Assembly: GCF_900177645.1 (NCBI RefSeq)
Contig: NZ_FXAO01000001.1
Span: forward strand, 434,001-498,000
Direction of reading: 5' to 3'
Origin: Arenibacter troitsensis
GTDB taxonomy: Bacteria; Bacteroidota; Bacteroidia; Flavobacteriales; Flavobacteriaceae
Length of the DNA stretch: 64,000 nucleotides
Position 1 is the stretch's first letter. The number at the start of each line of letters is the position of its first letter. This document shows positions 44,810 through 53,909 of the stretch, piece after piece. The notes under the pieces were generated by a model that was not told where the DNA came from, searched no databases, and worked only from the letters and a program-made list of their open reading frames with translations. Position numbers and translations under genes: made by a program.

Positions 44810-46087
44810 ATGAGCATTAATAAATTGGAAGGGATTATAACGAATCGTACGGAATCTGACGTAGTTATCATAGGTGGTGGCATTATAGGATTGTTTTGTG
44901 CCTATTATTTATTGGAAGAGGGTAAAAGTATAACCGTACTGGATCAAGGGCAGATGAAGGATTCTTGTTCCTATGGCAATTGTGGTCTAGTGAGCCCAAG
45001 TCACGCCCTGCCATTGAACAGTCCTCAACTACTATTAAAGGCTATGATATGGCTTTTTCAAAAGAATTCCCCTTTTTATATCAAACCACAAATGGATATG
45101 GAATTTCTGGGTTGGATGATGGGTTTTGCATTTAATTCCTTTAATAAGAAGCAGCTGGAAAAAAGCATGAAAGGACGTGCCAGCCTATTAAAGGATTCTA
45201 GAACATTGTACGAAGTAATATTTAAAGCACATAAATGGAATTGTAATTGGGCGCCCACTGGCATACATTTTGTTTACAGCCAGGAAAGGAATTTCAATGC
45301 CTATAAGAGTAAAGATTCAAAACTTGCCAATTTGGGTCTGGCGGCCGAGCCCATAATAGGCAAAGAGCTTTTCAATAAGGAGCCCGCACTATCAGAACAC
45401 GCCTATGGTTCTTGGTTTTATAAGATAGATGCTTCTGTCAATCCAGGGAAATTGCTAAATGAACTACGTGGGCATTTGGTATCAAGAGGAGTTGAAATAA
45501 AGGAATTATGTAAGGTGGATACTTTTAAGGAATCCAAAGGTAGAATTACCGAAATAACAACAAATCGTGGTGTTTTCAAGGCAAGGGATGTAGTATTGGC
45601 TACCGGAGCATGGACGGCCAATTTAGCAAAACAGTTAAAACTTAAAATCCCGGTTATCCCTGGAAAGGGCTATAGTATCACAATGAAATCGCCTACAATC
45701 CAACCATCGTGTCCCATTATCTTTGAAGAGAACAAGGTAGTTGTTACACCCTGGAAAGAGGGCTATAGATTGGGGGGAACAATGGAGTTTTCGGGTTACG
45801 ATACCACATATAATGAGCATAGGCTCCAAACGCTTAAAAATGTAGCTAATCTATATTTGAAGGAGCCTTATACAAATGAAGAGGTTGAAGATTGGTACGG
45901 GTGGAGACCAATGACTAATAATGGGTTGCCCATTATAGATAAATCTCCCGTGCATAACAATTTATTTGTGGCCTGTGGCCATAATATGCTGGGGTTAAGT
46001 ATGGCTCCCAGTACAGGAAAACTTATAACCGAAATGGTGATAGGTAAAGAGAAACACCTTGAAAGTGATCCGTATGCTTTCGCTTGA
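44810..46087 (+). CDS. FAD-dependent oxidoreductase, DadA-like (DAO family)
   Basis: A 425-residue flavoenzyme with the N-terminal FAD-binding motif VVIIGGGIIGLFCAYYLLE followed by SCSYGNCGLVSPSHALP, a segment typical of D-amino-acid dehydrogenases. The C-terminal WYGWRPMTNNGLPIID and NMLGLSMAPSTGKLI are also DadA-like. These enzymes oxidise D-amino acids or secondary amines to keto compounds, passing electrons to the respiratory chain. There is no signal peptide, so it should face the cytoplasm. Its position between a PIG-L deacetylase and a GH20 gene suggests a free-amine sugar, amino-sugar acid or amino-acid substituent as substrate, but this is not shown by the sequence. Confidence 0.87.
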   Translation: MSINKLEGIITNRTESDVVIIGGGIIGLFCAYYLLEEGKSITVLDQGQMKDSCSYGNCGLVSPSHALPLNSPQLLLKAMIWLFQKNSPFYIKPQMDMEFLGWMMGFAFNSFNKKQLEKSMKGRASLLKDSRTLYEVIFKAHKWNCNWAPTGIHFVYSQERNFNAYKSKDSKLANLGLAAEPIIGKELFNKEPALSEHAYGSWFYKIDASVNPGKLLNELRGHLVSRGVEIKELCKVDTFKESKGRITEITTNRGVFKARDVVLATGAWTANLAKQLKLKIPVIPGKGYSITMKSPTIQPSCPIIFEENKVVVTPWKEGYRLGGTMEFSGYDTTYNEHRLQTLKNVANLYLKEPYTNEEVEDWYGWRPMTNNGLPIIDKSPVHNNLFVACGHNMLGLSMAPSTGKLITEMVIGKEKHLESDPYAFA

Positions 46088-46203
46088 TAATATTGAGCCA
46101 ATAGGGTGTTGAATTTAAATTGAACCAGTAAAAATTTGTCCTTATCTTATGTTTTAATTAGATAATGGTAATTGGATATTTAAAAAAGAATAAATATTTA
46201 AAG

Positions 46204-48381
46204 ATGAAAAGAATCTCATTATTTCAAAGCTTGATCATAGTATTTTTTGGCATTCTAAATACAGTCGCTGCCCAAAAGGGAACATCGGAACTTGCCTCAT
46301 TGGGAATACATATAATTCCATATCCACAGGAAGTACGATTAGGGGGCGATGATTTTATATTGCAGAACGGTCTGGACATTATTCTGGATAAGAACGCAAC
46401 GTCCACGGATCTTAAAACAGCGGAATTATTAAAAAAATCCCTAATTGATGACTGGGGACTGACCGTAAATATTACTCGGGAAAATGGCACCAAGGGTATT
46501 GTTCTCACTAGAGAGGGGGTTGGCGCTTCCATAAAGGATCAAGGTTATAGCCTAAGTACAGGCAAGAACGGATTGACGATATTGGCTAAAGATGAGGATG
46601 GTTTATTTTATGGAGTACAGACTTTCTTACAACTTATTAAAAAACATAGAACCGGGCCGTTTGTTCCTGGAATGGAAATTTTGGACTGGCCCGATGTAAA
46701 AATCCGTGCAGCACATTACGATACGAAGCACCACCAGGATAGGGCTAGTTATGTTAAAAGTTTTATAAGGGATTTGGCCAAATATAAGATCAATATGCTA
46801 GTATGGGAATGGGAAGATAAACTGGCATATAAAAGTCATCCTGAAATTGGGGCACCAGGTGCTTTTACCATGGAAGAAATGAAGGAATTTACGGCCTATG
46901 CCAAAGATTATCATATAGAATTAACTCCGTTGGTACAGGGGTTGGGGCATGTGAGTTTCATATTGAAATGGCCACAGTACAGGGATTTAAGGGAAGTAGA
47001 GGATTCTGATTGGGAGTTTTGCCCCTTGGAAGAGGGCACCTATGATCTGCTTTTTGATCTTTGGGACGAAGCCATGGAAGCAACGCCTGGATCCAAATAC
47101 ATTCATATTGGTTCGGACGAGACTTTTGAACTGGGAGTCTGTGATAAATGCCAGGATAAGGCCAAGGAAATCGGGAATAGTGGGTTGTATCATTTGTTTG
47201 CGGAAAAAGCGGCCAAGCATTTAAAGAAATCACGAAAAGTAATGCTTTGGGAAAGACCTATGGGTTGGGAAAACAGTGGCTCCCCAATTAAGAATATGGA
47301 ACCGGATAAGGATTTAGTGCTGACCGAAGAATATCATTATGAGAGTCCTGACTTTAAATTTGCAAGGCAGGCTAAAAATATGGGGTTTGAAATGTTTATG
47401 TACGACCCTAATCCAGGCTTGGAACCACTTTTTCTTCCCTATCATTTTAAAATGACTTCCAATCGTATTTCAAGTTCCCCGAGGAAAGTTAAGGGAAGTC
47501 TGAAGGATTCATATGATTTATTGACGGCATCGGCCAACTCTGGTCTGTTTCATGGGATGGTCAATACGTCTTGGGACGATTCAGGGCTACATAACCAAAT
47601 GTGGATGTTAAGTTTCGCAACATCGGCTCAATACTCATGGAATGCAACAGCGCCTGGCTTGGAGGAATTTGAAAATTCTTTTTTTCAGAACTATTATGGT
47701 CCGAATGTCAAGGATATGGAAGAGCTATATGAGCTTCTCAATGAGGGAGCCTATTATTATGCCCATTCCATGGAGCGCAATGTCTGGCATCATGGAGATA
47801 TAGGTAAGACCCATTTGCCTGATCTACCTAGAGGGCAATATGTAGAATATGACCAATATTGGAATAACGAGTACTCAGAAATAATAAAGAGGTCCAGAAC
47901 GCAAAAAGAGAGTATGAAAAGGGCTCTGCAGATTATAAATATAAATATGGGGCAGGTGGAGAGAAATGCCTACGATTTTGAAGTATATCAAAGTATTGCA
48001 AAATTGATAGAACATACCTGTCTTACTTATTTGGATCTTTCCGAATTGGAATATACTATAACCCAGGCCCATAAGAATGCGTTCTCGGATAGGGCGGCGA
48101 CATTGAGAAGTTTGGAAAAGGCGGAACTGCTCATTGGGAATAGTCTCCTGCGAAGAGAAAAAGTGTTTGCAGATCTGGTAAGCGTATGGGAAAAAACAAG
48201 ATTGCCAAAAGGTATGTCCACCCCAGCTAAAAAATACTTCTTTAAAATGGACCGTTCAAGACATTTTGCCAATAGAACCCCGGACATGAGCTATTTAATT
48301 TATGATGAACAATTGTTGGATATGGAAGGGTATCTTGAAAAGTTGCGAGCGTATCGCAAGTCGTTCCAGTTGAAATTTTAA
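46204..48381 (+). CDS. GH20-family beta-N-acetylhexosaminidase-like enzyme
   Basis: About 725 residues from the ATG at 46204, which directly begins a signal peptide (MKRISLF to VAAQ). The ATG at 46165 would add 13 residues. A GH20b domain (IIPYPQEVRLGGDDF) precedes the barrel, where KYIHIGSDETFELG holds the catalytic Asp-Glu. The barrel differs from the two PUL1 GH20 enzymes: the strand-1 segment IRAAHYDTKHHQD and WEWEDKLAYKSHPEIG replace the usual RG..LD.SRH and HWHL.DDQ motifs, so it belongs to a distinct GH20 group of possibly different specificity. The C-terminal 200 residues are helical. It is expected in the periplasm. Confidence 0.88.
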   Translation: MKRISLFQSLIIVFFGILNTVAAQKGTSELASLGIHIIPYPQEVRLGGDDFILQNGLDIILDKNATSTDLKTAELLKKSLIDDWGLTVNITRENGTKGIVLTREGVGASIKDQGYSLSTGKNGLTILAKDEDGLFYGVQTFLQLIKKHRTGPFVPGMEILDWPDVKIRAAHYDTKHHQDRASYVKSFIRDLAKYKINMLVWEWEDKLAYKSHPEIGAPGAFTMEEMKEFTAYAKDYHIELTPLVQGLGHVSFILKWPQYRDLREVEDSDWEFCPLEEGTYDLLFDLWDEAMEATPGSKYIHIGSDETFELGVCDKCQDKAKEIGNSGLYHLFAEKAAKHLKKSRKVMLWERPMGWENSGSPIKNMEPDKDLVLTEEYHYESPDFKFARQAKNMGFEMFMYDPNPGLEPLFLPYHFKMTSNRISSSPRKVKGSLKDSYDLLTASANSGLFHGMVNTSWDDSGLHNQMWMLSFATSAQYSWNATAPGLEEFENSFFQNYYGPNVKDMEELYELLNEGAYYYAHSMERNVWHHGDIGKTHLPDLPRGQYVEYDQYWNNEYSEIIKRSRTQKESMKRALQIININMGQVERNAYDFEVYQSIAKLIEHTCLTYLDLSELEYTITQAHKNAFSDRAATLRSLEKAELLIGNSLLRREKVFADLVSVWEKTRLPKGMSTPAKKYFFKMDRSRHFANRTPDMSYLIYDEQLLDMEGYLEKLRAYRKSFQLKF

Positions 48382-48401
48382 GAGTAATATTTACCAAGTA
48401 T

Positions 48402-49499
48402 ATGATAAATACAAAATCCATGAAAATTGTTTTATGTTGCTTAGTGTTATCCACGCTTTTATCCTGTTCGGAAAAACAGGCCTACTACACCTTGGAAGAC
48501 TTTGGGAAGGTAGAAAAGATAGACACCCATATTCACGTATCCACTAATAGGGACGTATTTGTGGAACAGGCTAAGAGGGACAATTTTAAGCTTTTGAATA
48601 TTGTAGTGGACTTTACCAAGGGAAGGGAATTCGTTGAAGAGGAGTTCGCCTATAGGTTGGATCAAAAGACCAGGCATCCTGAAAGTTTTGAAATGGCAAC
48701 GGCATTTTCCATTAAAGAATGGGACGATCCAAATTGGTTGGACAATACTTTGGCTTGGTTGCAAAAGAATATAGACGATGGCGCCCTAGCGGTAAAAGTC
48801 TGGAAAAATGTAGGGATGGTATTCCGGGATTCTACAGGGCAGTTAGTTATGGTGGACAATCCCAAGCTCGATACCATATTCCAATTTTTAACCGAGCGCA
48901 AAATACCCGTAATTGGGCATTTGGGCGAACCAAAGAATTGTTGGCTGCCATTAGAGGAGATGTCCGTAAACAATGATCGGGTCTATTTTAAAGAGCATCC
49001 ACAGTATCATATGTACAAGCATCCTGAACTGCCTACCTATGAGGATCAGATTGCGGCAAGGGACAGAATGCTTGAAAAAAATCCAGAGCTCATTTTTGTT
49101 GGAGCCCATATGGGCAGTTTGGAATGGAGCGTGGACGAATTGGCGAAAAGATTGGATAAATTCCCCAATATGTCCATAGATCTTGCTGCCCGGATAGGTC
49201 AGGTTTTTTTCCAAACCATTGAGGATAGGGAAAAAGTAAGGGAATTTTTTATTAAATATCAGGACCGAATTCTATATGCCACGGACTTGTCCGACGGGGG
49301 AAAGGATGACCCGAAAAAGCTAATAAAGGAGATGCACGATACTTGGATGTTGGATTGGCAGTTTTTTGTAACCGATGATATTATGACCAGTGATAGGGTA
49401 AATAAAGAATTTCAAGGATTGAAATTGCCTAAGGAGGTGGTGGATAAGATATATAGTGGCAATGCAAAGAAATGGTTAAACATGTTTGCAGGTGAATAG
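48402..49499 (+). CDS. Amidohydrolase-family (Amidohydro_2-like) lipoprotein
   Basis: A 365-residue lipoprotein (Cys22 in LSTLLSC; an internal ATG at 48420 would give a shorter signal). The TIM-barrel metal site is seen in KIDTHIHVSTN, PVIGHLGEP, GAHMGSLEW and the strand-8 Asp in LYATDLSDGG. Members hydrolyse lactones or decarboxylate acids. A Lys in ALAVKVWKNVG is also conserved in this type. In an envelope location beside polysaccharide-degrading enzymes, a sugar lactone or an acyl group would be a plausible substrate. The stop overlaps the start region of the next gene, so the two are translationally linked. Confidence 0.83.
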   Translation: MINTKSMKIVLCCLVLSTLLSCSEKQAYYTLEDFGKVEKIDTHIHVSTNRDVFVEQAKRDNFKLLNIVVDFTKGREFVEEEFAYRLDQKTRHPESFEMATAFSIKEWDDPNWLDNTLAWLQKNIDDGALAVKVWKNVGMVFRDSTGQLVMVDNPKLDTIFQFLTERKIPVIGHLGEPKNCWLPLEEMSVNNDRVYFKEHPQYHMYKHPELPTYEDQIAARDRMLEKNPELIFVGAHMGSLEWSVDELAKRLDKFPNMSIDLAARIGQVFFQTIEDREKVREFFIKYQDRILYATDLSDGGKDDPKKLIKEMHDTWMLDWQFFVTDDIMTSDRVNKEFQGLKLPKEVVDKIYSGNAKKWLNMFAGE

Positions 49500-50763
49500 G
49501 TTGTTAAAAAATACCCCAGTTATTATGCCTACCTTAAAAACTGGATATAAAACGGTTCTATTGCCATTCATTTTCTTGTTTATCCTTTTTGGTTTTGAAG
49601 AAGTGAACGAGAATCAAAATGATTTGGCTATCTCATTGGCTGCTAATGCCATAGCGGTATCCAATATCGAAACTCCACATATAGATTATGTTGGTATGTC
49701 TGTCGATCAGTATCATGAGGATTTAACGGAAACCATCTGGTACGACGATTTTTCTACGAATAGAATATATATGGACTCCCGTGGGGCAATTGATACCATT
49801 GTTAATTTTGGAGCTAAAGGGGGCTCGGTAAATGTTGGATTTAAAAAGGGGGATGTTTTTGGCAATGGAGATAGGAAGGTAGCTTTTGGTGATTTTCCTG
49901 GTAATGGTCCGGTATTAAAACAGGGGCAATTTTTTGATGAAATATATTGGAGATTATATGTAAAGCATGAGCACGGTTGGGAAGGATCCCCTGCCAAAAT
50001 GTCCAGGGCTACCAGTATAGTATCGGACACATGGCAACAGGCCATGATAGCACATGTGTGGAATGGGGGTGGACCTGTGCTAACTTTGGATCCGGCGCGG
50101 GGTGTATATAATCAATCGGATAGTATCATTACAACCAAGTATAATGATTTTGATAATCTGGTTTGGCTGGGTAATAGTCCCACTGCAAAATTTACACTGA
50201 CCGCTACCGAAGAATCCGGGTATTGGGTCTTGGTGGAATCAAGGGTTAAGTTAAATACGCCTGGAAAAAATGACGGCATAAACCAGCTGTGGATCGATGG
50301 GAGATTGGAAGTGGAACGTAAAAATCTGAATTTAAGGGGAACCTATAGAAAACATGGTATAAATGCGGTGTTTTTGGAATCATATTGGAACAAAGGTTCA
50401 CTGAAAGATCAAGGCCGCTGGTATGATAATTTTGTTGTTTCAACAGTTCCCATAGGTCCTGTGGTTTGCCCAAGGAATCCCACTTTGGTAAAAACTCCTT
50501 ACTATGGACCTGGGAATTTAAAAAATTGGGAAGTAGAATTGGCTTCGGATGTAAATGGTACTGAAAAAGTTTTTGTATCCACTTATTTAGGAACGAGCAA
50601 AAAAATTATTGTTAGCACTGAAAAGGGTTATTTTTTAGGCGCATTGAAGGGGAAGTCGGAATTGGCTTCAGGGAATATCTATTTTGCCAGGGTGCGTCAA
50701 CAAAGCTCCAACGGACTTTGGTCGGCATGGAGTAGATGGCATCAAGGATTTAGAGTGGAATAA
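49486..50763 (+). CDS. Secreted concanavalin-like (lyase-like) protein with C-terminal Fn3-like domain, unassigned
   Basis: 425 residues from the ATG at 49486, which overlaps the previous gene by 14 bases. The ATG at 49525 is an alternative that keeps the hydrophobic segment (VLLPFIFLFILFGF). Residues about 70-320 form a beta jelly roll: TIWYDDFSTNRIY, FDEIYWRLYVKHEHGW, a long strand SGYWVLVESRVKLNTPGKNDG and QLWIDGRLEVE. These segments recall the PL14/PL20-type and related polysaccharide lyase fold, but I cannot assign a family. The last ~90 residues resemble an Fn3 module (NIYFARVRQQSSNGLWSAWS). A second concanavalin-like gene lies at 52982, with a GH36-like gene between them. Confidence 0.8.
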   Translation: MQVNRLLKNTPVIMPTLKTGYKTVLLPFIFLFILFGFEEVNENQNDLAISLAANAIAVSNIETPHIDYVGMSVDQYHEDLTETIWYDDFSTNRIYMDSRGAIDTIVNFGAKGGSVNVGFKKGDVFGNGDRKVAFGDFPGNGPVLKQGQFFDEIYWRLYVKHEHGWEGSPAKMSRATSIVSDTWQQAMIAHVWNGGGPVLTLDPARGVYNQSDSIITTKYNDFDNLVWLGNSPTAKFTLTATEESGYWVLVESRVKLNTPGKNDGINQLWIDGRLEVERKNLNLRGTYRKHGINAVFLESYWNKGSLKDQGRWYDNFVVSTVPIGPVVCPRNPTLVKTPYYGPGNLKNWEVELASDVNGTEKVFVSTYLGTSKKIIVSTEKGYFLGALKGKSELASGNIYFARVRQQSSNGLWSAWSRWHQGFRVE

Positions 50764-50810
50764 GGTGGCAGGGACTTAATTTAAGCAAGGATTAAAAAAC
50801 AATATCGTAA

Positions 50811-52925
50811 ATGAGGACAGTTTTAATTAAAATATATGGTAGTCTAATAATATTATTGGCTAGCCATGGAGTTCGTTCCCAATCCGTGGACTTTAATTCA
50901 AAGCATATACAAGTTAAGATCTTCTCCAATTTTAATCGGGAAATAAAGTGGCTGGATGCCGAGGACAATAACTTGACTTATTTTAATCCTAAGGTTCAAG
51001 AAGGTATTGTAGTCAATGGTAAATTGTACTCTACTTTCAAAATTGACATGGATAAGGTAGTTCAGAAATTAATTGATCACAAAGAATTTGGGGAATGTCT
51101 ACAAATGGATATTAGTGGCCTGTATTCCGATCCAGATGTATCCCTTAAGAAAACAACTTCCATTCTTTTGCCAAAAGATTTTCCTAATGCGGCCATTTTT
51201 GAAACTTCCTATCGCAATTTGGGGAGTCAAAAAATAAGAATTGATACTATATACAGTCAAAGGTTGGCGTTAGAACTCCACGAATCCACAAAAGTCAATA
51301 ACACAGCGTATAGTCTGGTTTCTTTTCAAGGGGGGGTAAACGAATGGGGCAGGGACTATGCTGTAATAGGCCTGGAACCTGGCTTTTCGCAGGACAATTT
51401 TCAAGGGATGCATCCCACTGAGAAAGGAGAAATTATAGGGGGAGGCATACCCTTTATTGATGTTTGGGGTGAAAATATGGGAGTAGCATTAGCGCATCTG
51501 GGAAAACAACCGGAATGGGTTTCATTGCCGGTAAGGATGCAGGCAGATAAAAAAGTGGAAATGGGTATTTCCGAAATACCGGATGAACGCCTTGGATTAA
51601 AAAAATGGTTGACACCCAATGAAGTTTATTCTACTGTAATGACCACCGTAATCTTTCATAAGTTGGATTATTATAATGCCCTAAATACCTATGCCAATCT
51701 TTTGCGTAAACGTGGGGTGAATATTCCGAGATCATCACCCGAGGAGGCATATGAACCCTATTGGAAAAGTTGGGGCTTTGAGTTGGATTTTACGCTGGAT
51801 GAAATTTACGGAATCCTCCCAGAGCTTAAGGATATGGGAATTAAGGTAGCAAATCTGGATGATGGTTGGTTTGACTATTATGGGGACTGGGAAGTTAACA
51901 GAGCCATTGGTAAATTCCCTGATGGTAGTCAGGATATGGTCAAATTTGTGAATCGAGTACATCAAGAGGGTATCAAAACCAATCTTTGGTGGTATCCCTT
52001 AGGTGTCAGTGCGGAGAGCCAATTGGCTAAGAATCACAATGAGTATTTGGTTGTGGATGAGACCGGCTCATATCCTGTAGATGCTCGCGGGTTGTACCAA
52101 TTATGTCCGGCATATAAGCCGGCAATGGAGCATGTGGAGAATCTGGTAAAACGTTTTGTGGTGGATTGGGATTATGATGGTCTTTATTCCGACACCAGAG
52201 GACTATCCGCCGTACCTCCCTGTTTTAATGTGGTGCACGATCATGCTACTCCTCTGGAATCTTTCCAGGAGGTTCCGAAAGTATTTGAGGTAATAAAATC
52301 GACCTTGGATAAATATAAGAAGCATTCCATTCACGAGGTATGTATTTGTGCGGTTCCCCATTCACCATATAATATGCCTTATTACGATATAGCGAATGCT
52401 TCCGACCCCATTAACTCATTGCAAACTAGGCGTAGAATAAAAGTGGAAAAAGCCATTCACGGTCCTGCTTATGCCGTGGGGGACTGTTATCAGGTGCCAG
52501 AAGATGAGTGGAGTGGTTTTTCAGTGCCTCAGGATTTTGAAAGTGCCATGGGCACCGGTGCACAAGTAACAACTTTTTATACAGATCTGGATACTGAACA
52601 AAAAAAGGAATGGAAACGCTGGGTCCAGGAGTACAATTCCAAGAAATTAAGTAGTGCCACGTATACCAATCTTTATGATATAGCCTTTGATAAGCCCGAA
52701 GTACATGTAATAGAAAAAGAGGGGCAGCTTTTTTATGGAATGTACGCCGATCTTTGGTCAAAAACAGATAGTATTGAGTTACGAGGACTAAGGAAAGGGG
52801 TGGCCTATGTGGTGTATGATTATGCCAACAATAGGAAATTGGCCAATGTTCATGGAGATAGTCCCTATATTAATATTGGTTTCCGTGACCATCTATTGAT
52901 TCAAGTGGTTCCTGAAAATAAATAG
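50811..52925 (+). CDS. GH36-like (clan GH-D) alpha-galactosidase-type enzyme
   Basis: A 704-residue protein with a signal peptide ending near VRSQ, an N-terminal beta-sandwich, and a barrel from about residue 315. The barrel motifs fit melibiase relatives: VANLDDGWFDYYGDWEVN, then GIKTNLWWYPLGVS. In the position of the KxDxN nucleophile motif stands DWDYDGLYSDTRG, so the presumed nucleophile region is divergent; the acid/base region near IHGPAYAVGD is not certain. The fold suggests hydrolysis of alpha-galactosides or alpha-N-acetylgalactosaminides. With AgaS downstream of uptake, an alpha-GalNAc linkage is attractive, but this is inference. Confidence 0.83.
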   Translation: MRTVLIKIYGSLIILLASHGVRSQSVDFNSKHIQVKIFSNFNREIKWLDAEDNNLTYFNPKVQEGIVVNGKLYSTFKIDMDKVVQKLIDHKEFGECLQMDISGLYSDPDVSLKKTTSILLPKDFPNAAIFETSYRNLGSQKIRIDTIYSQRLALELHESTKVNNTAYSLVSFQGGVNEWGRDYAVIGLEPGFSQDNFQGMHPTEKGEIIGGGIPFIDVWGENMGVALAHLGKQPEWVSLPVRMQADKKVEMGISEIPDERLGLKKWLTPNEVYSTVMTTVIFHKLDYYNALNTYANLLRKRGVNIPRSSPEEAYEPYWKSWGFELDFTLDEIYGILPELKDMGIKVANLDDGWFDYYGDWEVNRAIGKFPDGSQDMVKFVNRVHQEGIKTNLWWYPLGVSAESQLAKNHNEYLVVDETGSYPVDARGLYQLCPAYKPAMEHVENLVKRFVVDWDYDGLYSDTRGLSAVPPCFNVVHDHATPLESFQEVPKVFEVIKSTLDKYKKHSIHEVCICAVPHSPYNMPYYDIANASDPINSLQTRRRIKVEKAIHGPAYAVGDCYQVPEDEWSGFSVPQDFESAMGTGAQVTTFYTDLDTEQKKEWKRWVQEYNSKKLSSATYTNLYDIAFDKPEVHVIEKEGQLFYGMYADLWSKTDSIELRGLRKGVAYVVYDYANNRKLANVHGDSPYINIGFRDHLLIQVVPENK

Positions 52926-52981
52926 AAAGGGGTTATAACAATTTGATTGAATATTAATTTGCAAATTAAAATTTTACGCTT

Positions 52982-53872
52982 GTGAAATTACTCATTTTGG
53001 TATGCTGTCTTATAGTCCTACAAGACACTTTTGTGCATGATGGGGGGAATTCCCTTAAGAAAGAAAATAGGGTTATTTTTCACGAGGATTTTGAAAAGGC
53101 CTCAGTGGAGGAGGTGCTACAGCATTGGGACGATAGTAAAAACTCCAAAGGCATGTCATTGTCCAACGATGTCCCAAAAGGAAGTTCAGGAAAAAAATCG
53201 CTTATGATGACCTATGTAGCCGGAAAGAATGAGGGGGGACATCTTTTTAAAAGTTTTCCAATGGGCCATGAGGTGTTGTATGCACGTTTTTATGTTAAAT
53301 TTTTGACCGGAAATAGCCACATCCATCATTTGGTAAAATTGGGGGGATATCAACCCGCTGTGCCATATCCCATGGGATTGGCAGGGCTTAAGCCTAATGG
53401 GCAGGATTTTTTAATGTCTGGAATAGAATTCCCGGATAATAAAAATTGGTATTGGGGATTTTATACCTATTGGATGCACATGGCGGGAAGTCCAAAAAAC
53501 TACTGGGGCAACGTATTCTTCCCTAAAACCGAGAAAAAAGCACCTGTGGGGGAATGGATATGTGTAGAGTTTATGATAAAATTGAACTCTCCAGTAGATT
53601 CTTTTAATGGAGAGCAGGCATTTTGGATAAATGGCGAAAAAGTACTCCATTTGGGGGAAGGATTTCCCAAAATAAATAATAGAGGTGGACATAATAAAGA
53701 AAGTTCATCAGGGAACGCTTTTCAAGGCTATCAATGGAGGGATAATGAAAAATTGAAATTAACCTTATTTTGGTTGAATTATTATATGACCAAAGGGATC
53801 GAAGGGGAAATAGATCAAATTTTATTTGACGAGGTTGTAGTATCAAATGAATACATTGGTCCTTTAAAATAA
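52982..53872 (+). CDS. Secreted concanavalin-like (lyase-like) protein, unassigned
   Basis: A 296-residue protein with a GTG start and a short hydrophobic leader (LLILVCCLIVLQD). The mature protein is one jelly roll: FHEDFEKASVEEV, HEVLYARFYVKFLTG, NWYWGFYTYWMHM, VGEWICVEFMIKLNSP and QAFWINGEKVLHLG. The succession Phe-Tyr-Val-Lys-Phe and Trp-Ile-Asn-Gly is shared in pattern with the protein at 49486 (WRLYVKH and WIDGRLE), so the two are probably distant paralogues. No lyase family can be named with certainty. It lies 57 bases behind the GH36-like gene and 38 before the esterase-like gene. Confidence 0.8.
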   Translation: MKLLILVCCLIVLQDTFVHDGGNSLKKENRVIFHEDFEKASVEEVLQHWDDSKNSKGMSLSNDVPKGSSGKKSLMMTYVAGKNEGGHLFKSFPMGHEVLYARFYVKFLTGNSHIHHLVKLGGYQPAVPYPMGLAGLKPNGQDFLMSGIEFPDNKNWYWGFYTYWMHMAGSPKNYWGNVFFPKTEKKAPVGEWICVEFMIKLNSPVDSFNGEQAFWINGEKVLHLGEGFPKINNRGGHNKESSSGNAFQGYQWRDNEKLKLTLFWLNYYMTKGIEGEIDQILFDEVVVSNEYIGPLK

Positions 53873-53909
53873 TGGTCCGATGCAAAAGATAAATTAAACA
53901 GAAATTAAT

